A stretch of 8,217 nt of DNA from CAJXZP01 sp964195485 (GCA_964195485.1 CAXMPG010000093.1:1-8217); one strand, 5' to 3'; numbered from the stretch's first letter, positions 1 to 7,737 are shown. Numbers and translations are program-made. Notes: a model not told the origin generated them from the letters alone.

Positions 1-1673
1 CGGTTAAAAATGTTGCTTTAGTATCAAAGTTTGGGTCGTTAGCTCAAAGTGCAGAAGGAACAGAAACGTATACTACCGTAAAAACTCCAATTATTACCAC
101 CACCTTTAGTAATGTTGGGGGTAGAATGATTTCTGTGGAGTTAAATGATTATCATACATATGATAGCCTACCGTTAATGTTATTTACGGAAGACTCAACG
201 ATGTTGGATTTTAATTTCAACTTTGAAAACAGAGCACTTAAAGCTTCTGATTTCTATTTTGACTTAGAAGTTCTAGAAGCTCAATCAGAGGCTGATTCTA
301 CCGTTGTTATATACAGAGCATACGCAGGAAGCGCTTCAAAATATATTGAGCAACGTTATACTTTCTTTCCAGATGAGTACATGTCTCAATACGCCATTAA
401 TTTTGTAGGAATGCAAGATGTTGTTGCTGAAAACAACAATAGCATCATGTTGAACTGGCAAATGAAACCTTTAAGTAAGGAAAAAGGATTAACGCTTGAG
501 CAACAAAAAACAACATTTTTCTTTCAAACCAATGACGGAGATGTGGATTATGTTTCTGAAGGTCGAGATGACGAAGAAATACTTGAATTACCTGGACAAT
601 GGATTTCATTTAAACAACAGTTCTTTTCTTTAATCTTAATTTCAGATGCTAAGTTCAAACCAAACACTACGGTTTTAACGGGTAAAAAACTGGAATCTAC
701 GGAATACGTAGTAAGTCTAAACGCTCAAATTGATGCCGAACTAAATAATGGTGGTATTTCAATGGGTATGTATTTAGGTCCTAACGGATATTCTATGTTA
801 AAAGAATACGACTTAGGTTTGGATAAGCAAATTGACCTTGGTTGGGGGATATTTGGATGGGTAAGTAGATTTCTAGTTATTCCTGTATTCAACGTACTAG
901 ATGGCACCGGACTTTCTTATGGTATCATTATTTTAATTTTAACCGTATTCATTAAATTATTACTATCTCCTATTACGTATAAAACGTATTTGAGTAGTGC
1001 TAAAATGAAAGTGTTAAAACCGGAGATTGAAGAAATAAACAAAAAATTCAAGGACGGAGATAGCGTGAAGAAACAACAGGCCACTATGGACCTGTATAAA
1101 CAGACCGGGGTAAACCCGATGGCGGGCTGTATACCTATGTTAATTCAAATGCCCATTCTTTATGCCATGTTTAGGTTTTTCCCAGCGGCTTTAGAGCTTC
1201 GTCAAAAAAGCTTCTTATGGGCAGATGATTTATCTGCATATGATTCTATTTATGACTTAGGCTTTTCTATTCCTATGTACGGAGACCATATTAGTGGGTT
1301 TACTATTTTGATGGCTATATCAATGATTTTCTATACCAAAAACAACTCACAAATGAGTATGGGAGGCGGAATGGGCGGAGCCCAAGAGTCTCAAATGAAA
1401 ATTATGATGTGGATGATGCCTGTAATGATGGCTGTTTTCTTAAACAGTTTTGCTGCTGGATTAACATTGTATTATTTCGCTGCCAATATGGTGACGATGG
1501 GACAACAATTCGTGATTAAAAAATTCTTCATTAACGAAGATAAAATTCACGCTAAGTTGCAAGCCAACAAAACCAAGCCTAAGAAAAAAGGTATGTTCGC
1601 GAAACAATTAGATAAAATGTCAGATACGCAACAAGAGAATCAAACGCGCGCAGAACGTAGAAAAAACAAATAA
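1..1673 (+). CDS. yidC: Membrane protein insertase YidC, 5'-truncated by window edge
   Basis: YidC inserts and folds inner-membrane proteins, alone or with SecYEG. The frame is open from base 3 to the stop at 1671-1673, giving 556 visible codons; the ATG at 126 is internal, because 41 upstream codons read as normal YidC (a TFSNVGGR stretch leads into it). Missing are TM1 and the first few dozen residues of a protein usually about 600-640 aa in this phylum. The periplasmic beta-sandwich domain runs to about 830. An amphipathic helix follows (about 843-900), then TM2 (about 909-977), a cytoplasmic helical hairpin, TM3 with NPMAGCIPMLIQMP (about 1113-1181), TM4 (about 1278-1334) and TM5 (about 1407-1480). 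The Lys at 954-956 lies where E. coli has the groove arginine (R366). ELRQKSFLWADDLS is a family signature. The C-terminal tail is Lys/Arg-rich, suggesting ribosome contact (inference). The next gene starts 2 bases after the stop. Confidence 0.97.
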   Translation, partial: VKNVALVSKFGSLAQSAEGTETYTTVKTPIITTTFSNVGGRMISVELNDYHTYDSLPLMLFTEDSTMLDFNFNFENRALKASDFYFDLEVLEAQSEADSTVVIYRAYAGSASKYIEQRYTFFPDEYMSQYAINFVGMQDVVAENNNSIMLNWQMKPLSKEKGLTLEQQKTTFFFQTNDGDVDYVSEGRDDEEILELPGQWISFKQQFFSLILISDAKFKPNTTVLTGKKLESTEYVVSLNAQIDAELNNGGISMGMYLGPNGYSMLKEYDLGLDKQIDLGWGIFGWVSRFLVIPVFNVLDGTGLSYGIIILILTVFIKLLLSPITYKTYLSSAKMKVLKPEIEEINKKFKDGDSVKKQQATMDLYKQTGVNPMAGCIPMLIQMPILYAMFRFFPAALELRQKSFLWADDLSAYDSIYDLGFSIPMYGDHISGFTILMAISMIFYTKNNSQMSMGGGMGGAQESQMKIMMWMMPVMMAVFLNSFAAGLTLYYFAANMVTMGQQFVIKKFFINEDKIHAKLQANKTKPKKKGMFAKQLDKMSDTQQENQTRAERRKNK

Positions 1674-1675
1674 TT

Positions 1676-2173
1676 ATGAAACTTTACATCACTTCTTTTT
1701 GGGCTATTCTTCTACTTGTAGTAACAAGTTGTAATCCCCAAAAGGAAGTGGTTTCAGTTCCTACTCCTCCTAACCCACCAGCACCTGAATTATCTACTAA
1801 GTTAATGGTGGTTTCATTTGAGCAGACCGCATGTTATGGAACGTGTCCTGTACATAAAATGGAAATATTTGGGAAAGGATTTGCTACCTATAAAGGAGAT
1901 AGAAATGTAAAGCAAACCGGGGATTTAATTGGTAGTTTTTCACCCGAACAACTACAAGAAATTCTTGCTAAAGCGAATGAATTAAAATTTTTCGAATTAG
2001 AAAAAGAATATACCGCTAGCATGACCGACTTACCTACAACCATTATTTCCATCAATAATGGCACACAAAAACATACCGTTATAGCTTACGCAAACTACCC
2101 TGATAATTTAAAGCTTTTTATCACTTATTTATTTGACGTATCTCAGAATACGACTTGGACGAGTAATATGTAA
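1676..2173 (+). CDS. Small lipoprotein with DUF6438-like domain
   Basis: A 165-aa predicted lipoprotein. Residues 1-18 form a signal peptide with a hydrophobic core (FWAILLLVV) and a lipobox VTSC, so lipidation is expected at Cys19. A Pro-rich linker follows (about 28-37). The folded part, about 42-155, matches my memory of DUF6438: a CYGTCP motif (Cys53 and Cys57), a beta strand into GKGFATYKG, an SPEQLQEIL helix, and a TDLPT segment (117-121) before a strand pair. The two cysteines of CxxxC may form a disulfide in the envelope (inference). The biochemical function of this domain is not known to me. The ATG lies 2 bases after the yidC stop, so the two genes are probably co-transcribed. No Shine-Dalgarno is visible, as is usual in Bacteroidota. 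No acidic lipoprotein export motif stands out just after Cys19 (it reads N-P-Q-K), so outer-leaflet surface display is not indicated. No terminator was recognised after the gene. Confidence 0.88.
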   Translation: MKLYITSFWAILLLVVTSCNPQKEVVSVPTPPNPPAPELSTKLMVVSFEQTACYGTCPVHKMEIFGKGFATYKGDRNVKQTGDLIGSFSPEQLQEILAKANELKFFELEKEYTASMTDLPTTIISINNGTQKHTVIAYANYPDNLKLFITYLFDVSQNTTWTSNM

Positions 2174-2496
2174 CGTTCATTTTTTAACCGCGTAGATTGA
2201 GCTATTAGGAAAAGTACTTTAACCAAAGTCAGTTCTTAATTATACGTATCAGTTAAACGACATTAACGGAATGGCTCACCGCTGTAATACTCCTATTACG
2301 TAGGATGGAGAAGCAACTATTGCTGACTTATATAACGCTGATAATTAACAAATTAAATTTACACCCAAAAATATTTCACCCGTTCAAATTGGAAGAAACA
2401 ATTTGGTAAATAGAATACCGTGATACAACACCCTGCAAATTTATAGTAACGTTCTCGCCAATTGTGATTTCCCAAATACAGAACAAAACCACCCGC
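2174..2496. other. Convergent intergenic spacer without recognisable gene
   Basis: This stretch lies between the stops of the lipoprotein gene (+) and the large T9SS substrate gene (-). I find no intact ORF, tRNA signature or U-tract terminator on either strand. It contains three weak inverted repeats: GTAATA/TATTAC at 2284-2289 and 2294-2299, an overlapping TCCTA/TAGGA at 2291-2295 and 2301-2305, and CAAATT/AATTTG at 2385-2390 and 2400-2405. None has an adjacent T-run, so I do not call a terminator. One plus-strand frame reads somewhat like protein but has three internal stops (see findings). Confidence 0.6.
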
Positions 2497-2778
2497 TTAC
2501 TTCAGCATGGTAACCTGTCCGAATTCAGTGATTTTTCTACCATCATGAAGTCTCAAGGTATAGGTATAACTATACACTCCTGCCATCAAAGGGTTACCTG
2601 AATTCATCATGGTTCCGTCCCAACCTTGGTCTTTCGAAGAAGTCTTAAAAACTAAATCACCCCAACGGTTATAAATCATCAGGTTGTAGTCCTTATTCAT
2701 AACCCCATCACCCACAATTTTAAACGTTTCATTGATACCGTTTCCGTCTGGTGTAAAAGCCGTTGGGTAAAAATACGT
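2497..2778 (-). other. T9SS type B C-terminal sorting domain coding segment
   Basis: Residues about 1119-1211 of the large protein. Visible hallmarks of the gliding-motility-associated C-terminal family (CHU_C / TIGR04131 type) are PTAFTPDGNGINETF at the start, then YNRWGDLVF, GWDGT, AGVYSYTY and a terminal strand ending TMLK. It lacks cysteine, unlike the rest of the protein. In Flavobacterium gliding adhesins, type B domains often need a PorP/SprF-like outer-membrane partner encoded nearby; none is seen in this window. Confidence 0.92.
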
Positions 2779-5700
2779 AGTAACAAAAGCTACAGGTAGA
2801 TTCGTATTAATAGAATCTGAACAGCCATACTTGTTACTTACCACCAACTTGATATTGTATAATCCATCAACAGGGAATGGATAAGAAAATTCATCATACG
2901 TACTTATTACCGTATCGCTCGTGTACCAAGTCCAAGTCTCTGCGCCAATACTTTTGTCCCAGAAATCAACATAATGTTCTAAAATATCAGGACTATGAGA
3001 ATCAAAGTCGAAGTTAGCTACCGGAGAAGGTAATACTGTAAATAAACACGGGAAAACCTTATCCGTAACACACTCTAAATTCGTAGTTAACTTTACCATT
3101 ATATCATGACAGCCATCATCTGAAAAAGTTCTAATTATCTCTTCATTTGGGTTTACAAACTCTAATCCATTGCCAAAATTTATTTGATAATCAAAGTCAG
3201 CATTCACCGTATCAAACCCAAACTTAAAAGTTCCAGGGTCACAATTCTGATTGGTATCCACCCAAATATTGAAATTCTCAAAGTTACCTACCTCTAAGAA
3301 AATAGTTTTTATTCCAGCAGGTGTTAAACATTCATCCAGTACGGTAACCGTATAAGCCGTTGATTGCGTTGGCACCACAATATGTGTTTGTCCAGCACTT
3401 AGTCCTTGATCCCAGGAGTAGGTAAATTTACCATCGCCCCCAAACGCTTGCGCGTGCATATAAAATTGATCTCCTAAACAAATAGTATCACTAGGAGTAG
3501 TGGTTACTTGTAAAGGCGCAAACCCTCCAATTTGCATCCAAACCGAATCAATAGCAGGTGTTGAACCACAAACATCGGTTACGGTAATAGTGTAAAACTG
3601 AGAATTGGTTACTAACGTTTGTACCCCAGCAGTATTACCTAAACCTTGCTCCCATACATAACTATATAAGCTATCGCCACCATGCGCAAAAGCTAATAAG
3701 TCAACCGTATCATTCAGACATAATGTATCTGGACTATCAAAAGTAATCGTCAAAGGTGGTCTCACATAGACAGTAACAGTAGTCGAGTCTGGAGTACAGT
3801 TATTTGCATCTGTTACCACCACCGTATACGTTTGATCCAGCACTGGAGAAACATTTACCGTTGCGGTAGCTCCCAAACCACCGACCCATGCGTATGAATA
3901 TGGCGGAGTACCACCAGAAGCACCACCGGTTATTGGGGTGGAATTTCCAACACAAATTAACGTTGACCCAGTAGCTGATGCAGCAACAGAATCAGGTCCG
4001 GTAATCGCAAAAGAAGAAGAATCAACACATCCACCACCATCTGTAACCGTAATAGTGTTCAACCCTGCGCACAACGTACTTGTAGATGAAAGCGAATCAC
4101 CATTACTCCACACATAACTAAATGGCGAGTTTCCATTAAAAATTATCACTTGGGCTGAGCCATCACATGTAGTACCGTAACAACTGGTTTGTCCAATACC
4201 TCCTATAACTATTTGCATGGCAGTGGTAGTTCCCAAAAACTTGGACCAGTTACTAGAACATCCATTCCCATCAATAATTTCTAAATAATACATTCCTTGA
4301 ACCAATCCGCCTATGGAATCTGGTATAACTGAACCTACCGTGGTTTGAATTACCAATCCAGTATCATTGGTCCAGATAAATGTCCAAGGAAATGGAATTT
4401 GACTAAGATCAGGAGAAGCAATTAAACTTCCATCATTATTACCCGGACAACTCACTTTATTGGTTATCCATGACGGGCTATTGGGTGAATAACACCCTGG
4501 ATCACACATATCACGTACAAAGTAACAAATGGTAGTATCGTAATAACACCCGAAACCATCCAGCACATTAAAGGTATAACAATAAGAAGCACTATCAATT
4601 AATGCAAGACTTACGACAGAATCACCTGATGCAAAAACGGTTGTTGCAAACAAAGCGGTATCAATCCATGTAGAATCAATACCTGGATCAAACGTAATCA
4701 CGGTAGATGGATATAAACTAGAATCTAATTCAACACCCCAAGAGAATAAGTATCCATCATCTGACGCCCATTGATCAACAATAGTTAATGACCACGTTCC
4801 ATTTAACGGACACCCAATCATATTTGTCATAGGACCAAAAGCATTATAACTTGCAGCTGGCATTGTGTTTCCAACTCCAGTACCCGTGCATGGTGAAATA
4901 ACCCCAATACATCCTGTGCAACCCGCATTAACGTGCGACACCATATTAAGGTTGGAATTACCCGTTGGATACCATTCATATAAATAGCCATTACCTACAC
5001 CACCACCAGTCCCAGCACAGGGTTCTCCAAGGTTTACTCCACCTCCACCAGGAAAGTTTTTTAAGATCACGTTACTTCCGTTAGGGCAGGTCATTTTAAT
5101 GGATAAATCACCCAAAAAAGTATGCTCCATACTCGCCCAAAATTTAGTAATATCAGCAACAGAAGTCACCACATCACCTGTTCCAAACTTTGTGAAGGTT
5201 AGTGTATTAACATACACTCCAGGGCTAGACCCAGAACCATCTGGCAAGAAAGTAGTTGGAGCAGAAACCATAGTATCTGAATTACTCCAAGCCACAGAAG
5301 CAACATTAAATTTCAACGTATTAGTATCTCCAAAACAAACCGTATCAGCTTGAACGCTTGACCCTGCAAAAATGGGGTCCGAACCAATTCTTATCCAAAA
5401 ATTATAATTGAAGTTAGCCACGCAACCTAAAGTATCTACGGCAAATGCTTGTATCAAAACGGCACCAGATGTTAGTGGCAGGTAATTAAAAACCCTTCCT
5501 GAATCCAGTAAGGTGGTATCGTTATACCAATAAAATTGCGTGTTGTTATCCGACTGATTGTAATTCAAGTTATTATTGAAAAAATCACCCGTAACCGCCA
5601 TCACCGCAGTATCTCCATTACACACATCCACAAATCCACCCGGACTAAAATTAGTCAACAAAGAATCCATTCCTATTTCAAATGCCTGGCATGGTAAATC

Positions 5701-6132
5701 ACATGTAATACTCGCATTCCAACCGTTTCCTGTACCCGTTCCATCTGAAACAAAAACAAAAGTTAAACACCCACTAGGGTTCGTAGCTAATTGTGCGCTT
5801 ATGATTCCCGCGGCAGGAGTAGTGGCATCATAAACGCCCAGTAAAGGAGCCGCTGATGTAGTACCATTATAAACTGTTAAGATATCTCCAGCACCAATAA
5901 CACACGCTACAAAATCCATAGTGACTAAAGAGCCACTCGCTCCGGGGCAAAAAGTCATCGTGAAATTTTCGTTAAACCCATACCCAGAGGCTCCAGCTCC
6001 ACCTGAAGCAAAGCCACCACTTGATTGAAAATTATTGGAACAAGCTGCCACCGTAGAATTTGACATGAAATTCTGAGATGAAGCATTTATAGAGAAAATA
6101 CTCAAAACCAAGATTGACACTAATACTCTCAT
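2497..6132 (-). CDS. Large modular T9SS-secreted protein: CUB, P-domain, SprB-like, Ig/PKD, type B sorting domain
   Basis: A 1211-aa exported protein. Order seen: Sec signal peptide (1 to about 20); CUB-like domain (about 31-144, with Cys62, Cys77, Cys122 and a DILTVYNG strand); an Ig-like linker (145-290); a proprotein-convertase P-domain (about 295-470, EHTFLGDLSIKM and NGTWSLTIVDQWASDDG); a Cys-rich stretch (to 547); two SprB-like repeats (about 555-635 and 645-715); three tandem Ig-like modules (about 716-952); two PKD-like domains (about 953-1118); and a C-terminal gliding-motility-associated domain (about 1119-1211, starting YFYPTAFTPDGNGINETFKI and containing NRWGDLVF). This last domain is the T9SS type B sorting signal, so the protein should be moved across the outer membrane and attached to or released from the surface. 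Some 37 cysteines, none in the sorting domain, suggest many disulfides. No protease or other enzyme domain is visible; an adhesin or matrix role is inferred. The start ATG overlaps the stop of the upstream gene (TAATG), with a purine-rich GGGGAGGGCAG just before it. Confidence 0.93.
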   Translation of the reverse strand: MRVLVSILVLSIFSINASSQNFMSNSTVAACSNNFQSSGGFASGGAGASGYGFNENFTMTFCPGASGSLVTMDFVACVIGAGDILTVYNGTTSAAPLLGVYDATTPAAGIISAQLATNPSGCLTFVFVSDGTGTGNGWNASITCDLPCQAFEIGMDSLLTNFSPGGFVDVCNGDTAVMAVTGDFFNNNLNYNQSDNNTQFYWYNDTTLLDSGRVFNYLPLTSGAVLIQAFAVDTLGCVANFNYNFWIRIGSDPIFAGSSVQADTVCFGDTNTLKFNVASVAWSNSDTMVSAPTTFLPDGSGSSPGVYVNTLTFTKFGTGDVVTSVADITKFWASMEHTFLGDLSIKMTCPNGSNVILKNFPGGGGVNLGEPCAGTGGGVGNGYLYEWYPTGNSNLNMVSHVNAGCTGCIGVISPCTGTGVGNTMPAASYNAFGPMTNMIGCPLNGTWSLTIVDQWASDDGYLFSWGVELDSSLYPSTVITFDPGIDSTWIDTALFATTVFASGDSVVSLALIDSASYCYTFNVLDGFGCYYDTTICYFVRDMCDPGCYSPNSPSWITNKVSCPGNNDGSLIASPDLSQIPFPWTFIWTNDTGLVIQTTVGSVIPDSIGGLVQGMYYLEIIDGNGCSSNWSKFLGTTTAMQIVIGGIGQTSCYGTTCDGSAQVIIFNGNSPFSYVWSNGDSLSSTSTLCAGLNTITVTDGGGCVDSSSFAITGPDSVAASATGSTLICVGNSTPITGGASGGTPPYSYAWVGGLGATATVNVSPVLDQTYTVVVTDANNCTPDSTTVTVYVRPPLTITFDSPDTLCLNDTVDLLAFAHGGDSLYSYVWEQGLGNTAGVQTLVTNSQFYTITVTDVCGSTPAIDSVWMQIGGFAPLQVTTTPSDTICLGDQFYMHAQAFGGDGKFTYSWDQGLSAGQTHIVVPTQSTAYTVTVLDECLTPAGIKTIFLEVGNFENFNIWVDTNQNCDPGTFKFGFDTVNADFDYQINFGNGLEFVNPNEEIIRTFSDDGCHDIMVKLTTNLECVTDKVFPCLFTVLPSPVANFDFDSHSPDILEHYVDFWDKSIGAETWTWYTSDTVISTYDEFSYPFPVDGLYNIKLVVSNKYGCSDSINTNLPVAFVTTYFYPTAFTPDGNGINETFKIVGDGVMNKDYNLMIYNRWGDLVFKTSSKDQGWDGTMMNSGNPLMAGVYSYTYTLRLHDGRKITEFGQVTMLK
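3277..3987 (-). repeat. Three tandem Ig-like modules of 78-80 residues within the T9SS substrate
   Basis: Residues about 716-952 repeat the same pattern three times: a Cys near the start (727, 805, 885), a GG...Y-S/T-Y-x-W motif (Trp749, Trp827, Trp907), a following GLG or GLS turn, and a Y-T-x-x-V-x-D strand (769, 847, 927). The spacing is 78 then 80 residues. The upstream SprB-like repeat has a similar FSYVW with Trp675, so the array may have grown from a related unit. Protein similarity between copies is clear but divergent, so this is an old duplication, not a recent DNA repeat. Confidence 0.8.
4723..5250 (-). other. Proprotein-convertase P-domain coding segment without a protease
   Basis: Residues about 295-470 of the large protein carry the P-domain pattern: a H-T-F-x-G-D-L-S-I strand (about 337-345), CPNGSNVIL, a Gly-rich turn FPGGGGVNLGEPC, and a closing GCPLNGTWSLTIVDQW with DDGYLFSWGVEL (440-469). 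P-domains usually follow subtilisin-like or other protease domains, but in Bacteroidota they also occur as free modules in secreted proteins. There is an insertion with Cys405, Cys408 and Cys415 before the closing strands. Boundaries are approximate. Confidence 0.75.
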
Positions 6133-6587
6133 TACTGACTGCCCTCCCCGTTTTTGGTTAACCTATTATATTCTTCTAATAAAAATTGCGGTGCAATAAA
6201 TACGATTACCGTACCTGTATTACCAATTTTATAGGTGAGATATTCTTCTTGACTTCGAGTGATCGACATTAATAAGATGTTTAAATTTTCAATGTCACTC
6301 TCTGAAATAGCTAACCCTGTTTTTGTATTTGTAAGTGTAGAAATATCTTCAAATTGGGCTAGTTTCCGTTCCGGTACATCATACACAATTTGATACGCGT
6401 TATTAACGTAGTAATTCAAATACGCTATAAAATTAGGTTGATTAACCACCATTTCTTGTACACGGTCTTCTCCATACAAATCAATGATTCTTTGATCCAC
6501 ACTTTCAAAACTCACTTGACCAAAGCCAATTTGAGTAAAAATCACTAGCATTACCGTGATTATATTTTTAATATAATTTCTTTTCAC
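6132..6587 (-). CDS. Exported 151-aa protein of unknown function, coupled to T9SS substrate gene
   Basis: I do not recognise this family. The start codon is GTG (6587-6585); an in-frame TAA four codons upstream rules out a longer product, and this start gives a good signal peptide: basic KRNYIK, a hydrophobic core TVMLVIFTQIG and a probable cleavage near GFGQ (residues 21-24). No lipobox Cys is present, and the mature protein has no cysteine at all. The mature part of about 127 residues looks helical, with an acidic/aromatic start (SFESVDQRIIDLYGEDRVQ), an Asn/Tyr-rich FIAYLNYYVNNAYQIV stretch and a hydrophobic segment near the end (GTVIVFIAPQFLLEEY, about 125-140). Its TAA stop overlaps the next ATG by one base, so it is likely translated with the 1211-aa protein and may assist it in the periplasm (inference). 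At 151 aa it is much too short to be a PorP/SprF-like barrel partner. No confident promoter was found. Confidence 0.85.
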   Translation of the reverse strand: MKRNYIKNIITVMLVIFTQIGFGQVSFESVDQRIIDLYGEDRVQEMVVNQPNFIAYLNYYVNNAYQIVYDVPERKLAQFEDISTLTNTKTGLAISESDIENLNILLMSITRSQEEYLTYKIGNTGTVIVFIAPQFLLEEYNRLTKNGEGSQ

Positions 6588-6602
6588 TTTAATTCTTTAA
6601 AA

Positions 6603-6619
6603 CATATTGGGGGAATATG
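6603..6619 (-). promoter_or_regulatory. Small inverted repeat in leader of the GTG-start gene
   Basis: CATATT (6603-6608) and AATATG (6614-6619) form a perfect 6-bp inverted repeat around five G (plus strand). It lies 15 bases upstream of the GTG start of the 151-aa gene. It could be a leader hairpin or a protein site; the A/T-only core makes the stem weak. Confidence 0.3.
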
Positions 6620-6688
6620 ACCAAAACGTGATGCATTTATATGGCAAAAAAGAAAACAATCATCATTTCCTCGATGCCATAAAAAGGC

Positions 6689-6696
6689 TACATTTG
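6689..6696 (+). promoter_or_regulatory. Candidate mdh promoter, -7 box TACATTTG
   Basis: TACATTTG is an exact match to the Bacteroidota primary sigma factor -7 consensus TAnnTTTG. It lies 53 bases before the mdh ATG, leaving a leader of roughly 45 bases. I could not find a clean -33 TTG at the expected distance, so this rests on the -7 box and position alone. Confidence 0.55.
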
Positions 6697-6749
6697 AGCT
6701 CTGCTAAAATAGCGAAATTTTTAAACTAAAATACAAGAACTTAATTGTT

Positions 6750-7682
6750 ATGAAAGTAACTGTAGTAGGTGCCGGAAACGTAGGAGCAACATGCGCTAAC
6801 GTATTAGCTCACAACGAAGTGGCTAATGAAATTATTTTATTAGATATTAAAGAAGGTGTTGCCGAAGGTAAAGCCCTTGATATCTGGGAGACTTCTCCAA
6901 TTGAAATGTACGATTCTAGAACTATTGGTGTAACCAATGATTACGCTGCAACTGCAGGTTCTGAAGTTGTTGTAATTACTTCTGGACTTCCACGTAAACC
7001 GGGAATGAGTCGTGACGATTTAATCGCTACTAACGCTGGAATCGTGAAAATGGTAACTGCAAATGTTGTTAAACATTCACCTGATGCAATTATTATCATC
7101 GTTTCTAATCCTCTTGACGTAATGACTTACCAAGCATTTAAAACTGCAGGTATTGATTCAAGTAAAGTGTTCGGAATGGCTGGTATTTTAGATACTGCTC
7201 GTTACCGTTCTTTCTTAGCTCTAGAGCTAAACGTTTCTCCTAAAGATATCCAAGCGGTATTAATGGGTGGTCACGGTGATACTATGGTTCCTCTTCCTCG
7301 TTATACAACGGTTGGTGGTATTCCAGTAACTGAAATGATTGACGCAGATAGATTAGAAGAAATTGTAGATAGAACTAAAAAAGGTGGCGGTGAAATCGTT
7401 AAACTTTTAGGTACTTCTGCTTGGTATGCTCCAGGTGCAGCTGCGGCTCAAATGGTAGAAGCAATTGTTAAGGATCAAAGACGTGTTTTCCCAGTATGCG
7501 CATGGTTAACCGGTGAATATGATCAAAATGAAATTTATTTAGGTGTTCCAGTAATTCTAGGTAAAAACGGTATTGAAAAAATTATTGAACTAGATCTTAA
7601 TAACGATGAAAAAGCGTTGTTAGAAGAATCTTCTATCGCTGTAAGAGGTGTAAAAGATGTTCTTGACGGAATGGATATCTAG
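6750..7682 (+). CDS. mdh: Malate dehydrogenase (NAD-dependent, LDH-like type)
   Basis: Catalyses reversible oxidation of malate to oxaloacetate with NAD+ in the TCA cycle; cytoplasmic, usually a tetramer in this LDH-like subgroup. At 310 aa it has the normal length. The Rossmann fold opens with the dinucleotide loop GAGNVG (residues 7-12), and Asp32 ends beta-2, the residue that selects NAD over NADP. The mobile loop carries Arg82 and Arg88 (GLPRKPGMSR); an Arg at position 82 instead of Gln marks malate/oxaloacetate over lactate/pyruvate use. Asn120 (VSNPLDV) and the Asp148/Arg151 pair (GILDTARYR) follow, with the catalytic proton acceptor His175 in GGHGDTMVPL. All expected catalytic residues are present. 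The gene has its own candidate promoter and a strong terminator, so it looks monocistronic. It is divergent from the exported-protein pair, with no functional link. The ATG is supported by the glycine-rich loop beginning at residue 7; no Shine-Dalgarno is visible. Confidence 0.98.
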   Translation: MKVTVVGAGNVGATCANVLAHNEVANEIILLDIKEGVAEGKALDIWETSPIEMYDSRTIGVTNDYAATAGSEVVVITSGLPRKPGMSRDDLIATNAGIVKMVTANVVKHSPDAIIIIVSNPLDVMTYQAFKTAGIDSSKVFGMAGILDTARYRSFLALELNVSPKDIQAVLMGGHGDTMVPLPRYTTVGGIPVTEMIDADRLEEIVDRTKKGGGEIVKLLGTSAWYAPGAAAAQMVEAIVKDQRRVFPVCAWLTGEYDQNEIYLGVPVILGKNGIEKIIELDLNNDEKALLEESSIAVRGVKDVLDGMDI

Positions 7683-7704
7683 TCTTTCCTCCATATATTT
7701 TAAG

Positions 7705-7737
7705 AAAGCCGTTCTAATTATTAGAACGGCTTTTTTT
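7705..7737 (+). terminator. Intrinsic terminator of mdh
   Basis: A perfect inverted repeat: AAAGCCGTTCTAAT (7705-7718) and ATTAGAACGGCTTT (7720-7733) around one central base, followed by T to 7737. The real loop would be several bases, leaving a stem of about 11-12 bp with a GC-rich base. It begins 22 bases after the mdh stop. The A-run on the left arm is short, so it is best read as a plus-strand terminator. Confidence 0.95.

Noticed and set aside
725..907. Minus-strand 60-codon open frame inside yidC
   Set aside because: Antisense to conserved YidC sequence, with no signal of its own.
126..1673. ATG at 126 as the start of yidC
   Set aside because: The same frame is open for 41 more codons to the window edge and those codons encode recognisable YidC sequence, so the gene is truncated by the window rather than starting here.
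2284..2305. Overlapping hairpins GTAATA/TATTAC and TCCTA/TAGGA as a bidirectional terminator or switch
   Set aside because: Stems are only 5-6 bp and AT-rich, with no T-run after them on either strand; not enough to support a regulatory call.
3277..3987. The repeated modules as a CRISPR or DNA-level tandem repeat
   Set aside because: Periodicity is at protein level (78-80 residues) with diverged DNA; it is a coding repeat of Ig-like domains.
5099..5833. Plus-strand open frames of 84 and 85 codons opposite the large T9SS gene
   Set aside because: They lie wholly antisense to a well-supported coding region with clear domains and show no family resemblance; they are shadows.
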